From: an uncultured Oscillospiraceae bacterium
GTDB taxonomy: Bacteria > Bacillota > Clostridia > Oscillospirales > Oscillospiraceae
NCBI GenBank assembly: GCA_947588955.1
Contig: CANPYX010000007.1
Coordinates: forward strand, 33,128-97,127
Direction of reading: 5' to 3'
DNA: 64,000 nt
Within the stretch, counting starts at the first letter, position 1. Every line of letters begins with the position of its first letter. The position numbers were made by a program, and so were the translations under genes. The notes below the pieces were generated by a model that worked only from the letters and a program-made list of their open reading frames with translations, had not been told where the DNA came from and made no database searches. Below are positions 60,405-64,000 of this stretch, piece after piece.

Positions 60405-60545
60405 TTACTTTTTCTCGCAAAGCTGATTGGCAACGCCGCAGGAGGTCTTGCAAGCGGACTGGCAGGAGGTCTGGCACTCGCCGCAGCCGCCGGTCTTGAC
60501 GCTGGCCTTCAGGTCGCGGGTCTCAACGGTCTTGATTCTCTTCAT
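60405..60545 (-). CDS. scfA: SCIFF ranthipeptide precursor (six Cys in forty-five)
   Basis: A 46 residue precursor. The leader half (KRIKTVETRDLKASVKTGG) is strongly conserved in Clostridia; the core has six cysteines at residues 21, 24, 28, 32, 36 and 43 (CGECQTSCQSACKTSCG). ScfB links these to nearby Thr or other residues as thioethers. ATG 60545 follows GGGGG. Its function is still unclear, though it is nearly universal in Clostridia. Confidence 0.95.
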   Translation of the reverse strand: MKRIKTVETRDLKASVKTGGCGECQTSCQSACKTSCGVANQLCEKK

Positions 60546-60581
60546 GGGTTTGTCCCCCTTTCCCAAGTTCTTAACAGGTAT

Positions 60582-60610
60582 ATATTACACCAAGATTCAA
60601 CGAAGGTCAA
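60582..60610 (-). promoter_or_regulatory. scfA promoter
   Basis: TTGACC (60610-60605), 17 bp, TAATAT (60587-60582), just overlapping the end of the decarboxylase gene. Confidence 0.82.
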
Positions 60611-61940
60611 CACAAAAAATAAAATTCGGTGAGCCTTTACTGTCGGAACGGAGATTTCCGGCGGCGGAAATTGCCTCGATCACCTGCCCGTCTATCCTCT
60701 CGCCGGGGACGATGAGCGGCACACCGGGGGGATAGCTCCACACATATTCCCCGCAGACGCGCCCCGGCGCCTCGCGGAGCGGCACAGCGTCGCCGTCAAG
60801 CCCCTCCGATGCGTATATGGGGAGCACCTGCTCCGGGACGTAAGCGTCGCCGTCACGCCCCGTGGGGCAGTGGGGAGCCGAGGCGTCCAGCTCCGAAAGC
60901 GCCGAGGCGAGGCGGAAAAGGCTCTCCCGCGTGTCGCCCATGCCGGTCATGGCAAGAAGCGAGCGTGGGGCGGCGTATTCAGGCTCAATCTTGTATTCCC
61001 TTCTGAGCCTGTCCGCCAGCCACAGCCCGTCGCAGTCAAACAGGAGCTTTGATGGGTCGGAGGTAAAAAAGCCCGGAAATTCCCGGTGCAGGCGTATGCC
61101 TTTAAGTTCCGAGACGGCGGCGCGGAATTCGGCGAGCGCCTCCAGCCACCGCTCCGCCTCCGCGTCCCCACGGCGCTCCAGGTAGTCAACGCACCCGTCG
61201 ATCGAGGCGGAGAGGAGGTAGGAGGGGGAGGAGGTCTGGAGCATGGACACGTATTTGCGGACCCTTCCGGGCTCAATTAGCCCCGGATTCAGGTGCAGGA
61301 CAGCCGTCTGGGTGAGGGCGGGAAGTGTCTTGTGGAGGCTTTGAACCACCATGTCCGCACCCAGTCTCACGGCGCTTGTGGGGAAGCCGCCGAAGCCCAG
61401 GTGCGCGCCGTGTGCCTCGTCCACCAAAAGCGGCACGCCGTGCCTGTGGCATATGTCCGATATGGAGCGTATGTCGCATATGGCGCCCTCATAGGTGGGG
61501 GAGGTGACGCACACAAGCGCCGTGTCCGGGGCGTCCCTGAGCCCCGCCTCCACGTCCTCCGGGGCGGGGGAGGGGAGGTAACGCGTGCCGGCCTTGGCAA
61601 GGCGCGCCGCGTGGTAGACGGACCTGTGAGAGCGCCTGGACATGAGAATGTCCCCGCCCTTTGAGAGGGCGGACATGACCGCGGCAAGTATCCCCACGGT
61701 GCTGCCGTTTACAAGGCACACGCTCTCGCCCGCGCCCCAAAGCCCGGCGATACGCGCCTCCAGCGAGGCGAATATCCCCTCCGGGTCGTTGAGGTTGTCA
61801 AAGCCCTCGATCTCCGTGATGTCCATCCCGGCAACCCCCGAAAGCCACGGAAAAGCCGCCTCATTCCTCTTATGCCCCGGCATATGCATCGCCAACGCGC
61901 CGGATCGCGAATATTCCGAAAGCATTTCAAAAAGTGTCAT
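60597..61940 (-). CDS. Orn/Lys/Arg decarboxylase-type PLP enzyme
   Basis: A 447 residue fold-type I PLP protein. LAMHMPGHKRN, GSTVGILAAVMSA, VDEAHGAHLGF and the PLP-lysine site QSLHKTLPALTQTAVLH are those of the short basic amino acid decarboxylases of Firmicutes (YaaO/SpeA type); the C-terminal domain ends YPPGVPLIVPGE. Substrate (Lys, Arg or Orn) cannot be told. ATG 61940 has GGAG five bases upstream. It is upstream of scfA, which has its own promoter. Confidence 0.9.
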   Translation of the reverse strand: MTLFEMLSEYSRSGALAMHMPGHKRNEAAFPWLSGVAGMDITEIEGFDNLNDPEGIFASLEARIAGLWGAGESVCLVNGSTVGILAAVMSALSKGGDILMSRRSHRSVYHAARLAKAGTRYLPSPAPEDVEAGLRDAPDTALVCVTSPTYEGAICDIRSISDICHRHGVPLLVDEAHGAHLGFGGFPTSAVRLGADMVVQSLHKTLPALTQTAVLHLNPGLIEPGRVRKYVSMLQTSSPSYLLSASIDGCVDYLERRGDAEAERWLEALAEFRAAVSELKGIRLHREFPGFFTSDPSKLLFDCDGLWLADRLRREYKIEPEYAAPRSLLAMTGMGDTRESLFRLASALSELDASAPHCPTGRDGDAYVPEQVLPIYASEGLDGDAVPLREAPGRVCGEYVWSYPPGVPLIVPGERIDGQVIEAISAAGNLRSDSKGSPNFIFCVDLR

Positions 61941-62006
61941 ATAAGCTCCAAAAACCCGATGCGGCTCATATGAGCCGCATCGGTCAATTAACAACCTTCA
62001 ATTTAA

Positions 62007-62184
62007 TTTTTTTCCGGCGGCATGTACGTCGGAAAAAATACCTTTTGTCACGCAAGTGTGCCGCCTCCGGCGGCGCGCGCAGCGTGACAGCAGGAAAAAT
62101 TTCTTGAATTTCGCAAAATTCAAGAAATTTTTCCGCATATTCCAATTTTCGGACAAAGACCCAAAGGTCTTTGTCCGAAAATTG
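62007..62184 (-). repeat. Repeat family I, copy 8
   Basis: Minus orientation: hp1 62184-62143 (19 bp stem CAATTTTCGGACAAAGACC, starting 1 bp after the upstream stop),  hp2 62134-62093 (stem GGAAAAATTTCTTGAATTT), hp3 62089-62046 (TGTCACGC ends), hp4 62038-62007. Confidence 0.92.
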
Positions 62185-62185
62185 T

Positions 62186-63763
62186 TTATCCTCCAAGCGC
62201 GGTAATCTTCTTGGAAAGACCCATCTCCCACTGCCTGTCGACGGTGTTGAAGGGCTCGGTGGCCTCCTCGGACCACTCGGTATAGGTGTCGGAGCGGAGC
62301 TCTGCCTCTGCCATCAAATCGCCGTACACGCCGTCGAACTGGGAGAAGTACAGCGCGTAAGCGCCGCCGTCCTCGTCGTAAATGACGGTGGTGTCACCCT
62401 CGACCCTGGCGGGGTCAAAGAGCCACTCGACCATGGAGTCGGGCACGTCGTAAATGCCGACGGTGGTGATGTTGCCGCTGTTGGAGATGACATCGGAGAA
62501 GCTTCCTGCCTGCTCGGCGAACAGGTCAACGCCCTTCTCGGGGTCTGGAGCGGAGTTGTAGGTGTCCAGGAACTCCTGCGCGTTTGCCTCCCGGTACTCC
62601 CGGATGGAGTCCTCGGAGGGCTCGGAGCCGTCCTCGGTGGAGGGCTCTCCGGCAAAGAGGGCAAAGTAGCCGCTGACGGCGTTGTACCTGTTGTTGTCCC
62701 TGCCCAGGAAGTACAGCACGTAATAATAGGTGGTGGAGGAGTCGTCGGGGGACTTGACAACGTCCACATCCCCGACCTTGCGGGAGCTGTCGGACAGCCA
62801 GTCCAGCACCACCTGGGTGATGGAGGCGCCCTGAGCCTCGTTTAAGGTCGCCTCGTCCGCGTCGTAGTCCTCGTCGTCGGACCTGAGGGAGGCGGCGTAG
62901 TCGATATAGGATTGCTCGTCGGTGACGGCGGCCTTGAAGGCCTCGGCGTCAGCCTTTGCCTTGGCAGTCGCGTCCTCGGCGGACATGGTCTCGTCCTCCT
63001 CAGTCTCCTCGTCGTCGGTGACGGCAGCGCCGGAGAAGGAGTAGAGACGGTACTTGTAGTAGTCGTAGGTGGCGGCGTTCTCCTCGTACTGCGCGGCTAT
63101 CTCGTCGGCGGTGAAGGTGAAGCTGTCGCTCTTGTACTGGGAGTAGGAGGCTGCCAGGGCGTCACGCAGGAGGTTTTCACGAAATACCTTCTCGGTCATG
63201 CCCTTGCCGTACATGATGACAAGGTACGCCTGCAGATCCTTGTAGCCGCCGCTGACGGCGCTGCTCCTGGTCTGGACTATCGTCTCGTCCACACTGTCGA
63301 TATCCTCCTGGGGCAGGGTGTAGCCCGCCTTCTCAGCCTCGGCGCACAGCATGGAGACGTTCTTCATGCGCTCAATGGCGGCCTCCTCAAGGTAGTCAGC
63401 CCAGGTCTGGTCCTCGCTGCCGAAATATGCCTGCTCCCTGAAGGAGGTGCCGGTGGAGGGGAGCATGAGGCCCGCCAGCCCGCTGCTGTCGGTGCCGTAG
63501 CTGCTGACGACGCTGCTGTAATAGCTGTTGTACACCGAGAAATAGTTGTAGTTGAAGTCCGCGACGGAGTACTTGCTGCCGCCGATGTCAAGGGCGGTGG
63601 TGCCGTTATAAAAGAGGTTGGAGCCGAAGAGCGCCACAAAGACTATCGCCAAAACTACCGCCGCGACGACGCAGTAGACGATGGTCATATACTTTCTGTG
63701 CTCGGCGCGAGCCTTTTCCTCCTCTGCCAACCGCGCGGCCTTGGCGGATACATAATCGCTCAT
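62186..63763 (-). CDS. Membrane-anchored SurA/PpiC-like protein
   Basis: A 525 residue protein with a charged N-terminus, one membrane segment (~26-48) and a large extracytoplasmic region rich in acidic residues and Tyr. The helical SurA-N-like part (~100-220; EAEKAGYTLPQEDIDSVDET, RENLLRDALAASYSQYKSD) and later segments with EDATAKAKADAEAFKAAVTD, AQEFLDTYNSAPDPEKG and DLFAEQAGSFSD suggest two degenerate parvulin domains, as in PrsA-type foldases. Isomerase activity is not assured. It is followed directly by repeat copy 8. Confidence 0.78.
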   Translation of the reverse strand: MSDYVSAKAARLAEEEKARAEHRKYMTIVYCVVAAVVLAIVFVALFGSNLFYNGTTALDIGGSKYSVADFNYNYFSVYNSYYSSVVSSYGTDSSGLAGLMLPSTGTSFREQAYFGSEDQTWADYLEEAAIERMKNVSMLCAEAEKAGYTLPQEDIDSVDETIVQTRSSAVSGGYKDLQAYLVIMYGKGMTEKVFRENLLRDALAASYSQYKSDSFTFTADEIAAQYEENAATYDYYKYRLYSFSGAAVTDDEETEEDETMSAEDATAKAKADAEAFKAAVTDEQSYIDYAASLRSDDEDYDADEATLNEAQGASITQVVLDWLSDSSRKVGDVDVVKSPDDSSTTYYYVLYFLGRDNNRYNAVSGYFALFAGEPSTEDGSEPSEDSIREYREANAQEFLDTYNSAPDPEKGVDLFAEQAGSFSDVISNSGNITTVGIYDVPDSMVEWLFDPARVEGDTTVIYDEDGGAYALYFSQFDGVYGDLMAEAELRSDTYTEWSEEATEPFNTVDRQWEMGLSKKITALGG

Positions 63764-63879
63764 AGTGAATCATTCCTTTGTCCGTTAGTAAAATGAGCAC
63801 CCAATGCGCTCAGTGGATTATTATACAGTAAAGCGCCCAAATGTGCAAGTGAATTTATTATGAACAGCACAAAAAATTA

Positions 63880-64000
63880 TTAAAAAAGGGCTTTGCCCTT
63901 TTTTAATAAAGGAGAACGTGCGAAAAAGGGGCTGTGAAAAAAAGAGCATCTACACGCTCGGCTTTTCACAGCCTCGGTTTTTGTGTGGAAAAATAACCAC
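63880..64000 (+). repeat. Repeat family I, copy 9 (partial, cut by window end)
   Basis: hp1-like ATTAAAAAAGGGC/GCCCTTTTTTAAT (63880-63908), linker AAAGGAGAACGTGCG, and a hairpin GGCTGTGAAAA...TTTTCACAGCC (63929-63976). No gene lies in 63764-64000; the start region of the PpiC-like gene shows no clear consensus promoter. Confidence 0.7.

Noticed and set aside
1815..63960. CRISPR array as explanation for the dispersed repeats
   Set aside because: Copies are kilobases apart, are composed of several different hairpins, and have no regular spacers or cas genes.

Overview
The window looks like chromosome of a GC-rich, endospore-forming member of the Clostridia, most likely an Oscillospiraceae-type gut anaerobe. 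The evidence is spo0A-spoIVB, a spoIIIAA-AH operon, the SCIFF peptide with its radical SAM maturase, LL-diaminopimelate aminotransferase, a T-box on tyrS, and SigA-type promoters with strong Shine-Dalgarno sites. Coordinates below are window positions; all functional names come from reading the proteins by eye, without searches.

Layout. 0.3-9.5 kb: gpmI, then a BlaI / M56 (BlaR1-like) sensor locus with a recent ~880 bp duplication, a truncated third sensor and a GDPD-like protein, then eno and a DUF4349 lipoprotein. 9.5-17.8 kb (minus): a complete shikimate/Phe/Tyr operon aroF-tyrA-aroB-aroA-aroC-pheA-aroEK-aroQ, headed by a leader peptide with 9 aromatic residues in 12 and a terminator/antiterminator pair. 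17.8-24.3 kb (minus): dapL-carA-carB, where carB is fused in frame to a DapF-like domain lacking both catalytic cysteines. 24.5-30.4 kb: asnB with a leader terminator, a pair of convergent small transcripts (type I toxin-antitoxin-like), a GntR/ABC operon and an M3 peptidase. 30.6-36.6 kb: spo0A, spoIVB, a MITE, an M14 cell-wall peptidase, upp, tsaB, tsaE. 36.9-42.9 kb: spoIIIAA-AG, then spoIIIAH split off by ~560 bp of repeats, then a Gls24 protein. 43.1-54.7 kb: nusB, a TsaD-like protein, xseA, xseB, ispA, a large RNA that I identify as OLE RNA, oapA, dxs, tlyA, nadK, argR, recN. 54.7-64 kb: an aldo/keto reductase, an IS element with a 25 bp target duplication, a second convergent small-transcript locus homologous to the first, T-box-tyrS, SCIFF genes, a PLP decarboxylase and a PpiC-like protein.

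Three signals stand out beyond ordinary genes. (1) Two dispersed homologous loci (26.25-26.63 kb and 56.88-57.26 kb), each with two convergent SigA promoters, a shared terminator hairpin, a ~133 nt RNA starting near an identical 12-mer, and a 30-33 codon ORF whose Shine-Dalgarno is sequestered: a candidate type I toxin-antitoxin family. (2) A modular intergenic element of four consecutive hairpins, present in at least eight full or partial copies, usually starting at the stop codon of the upstream gene; its scaffold is conserved but the stems of two hairpins change with compensation, and in dapL, spo0A and spoIVB it now encodes the C-terminus. (3) The ribosome-mediated attenuator of the aromatic operon. 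OLE RNA with OapA and the CarB-DapF pseudoenzyme fusion are further highlights.
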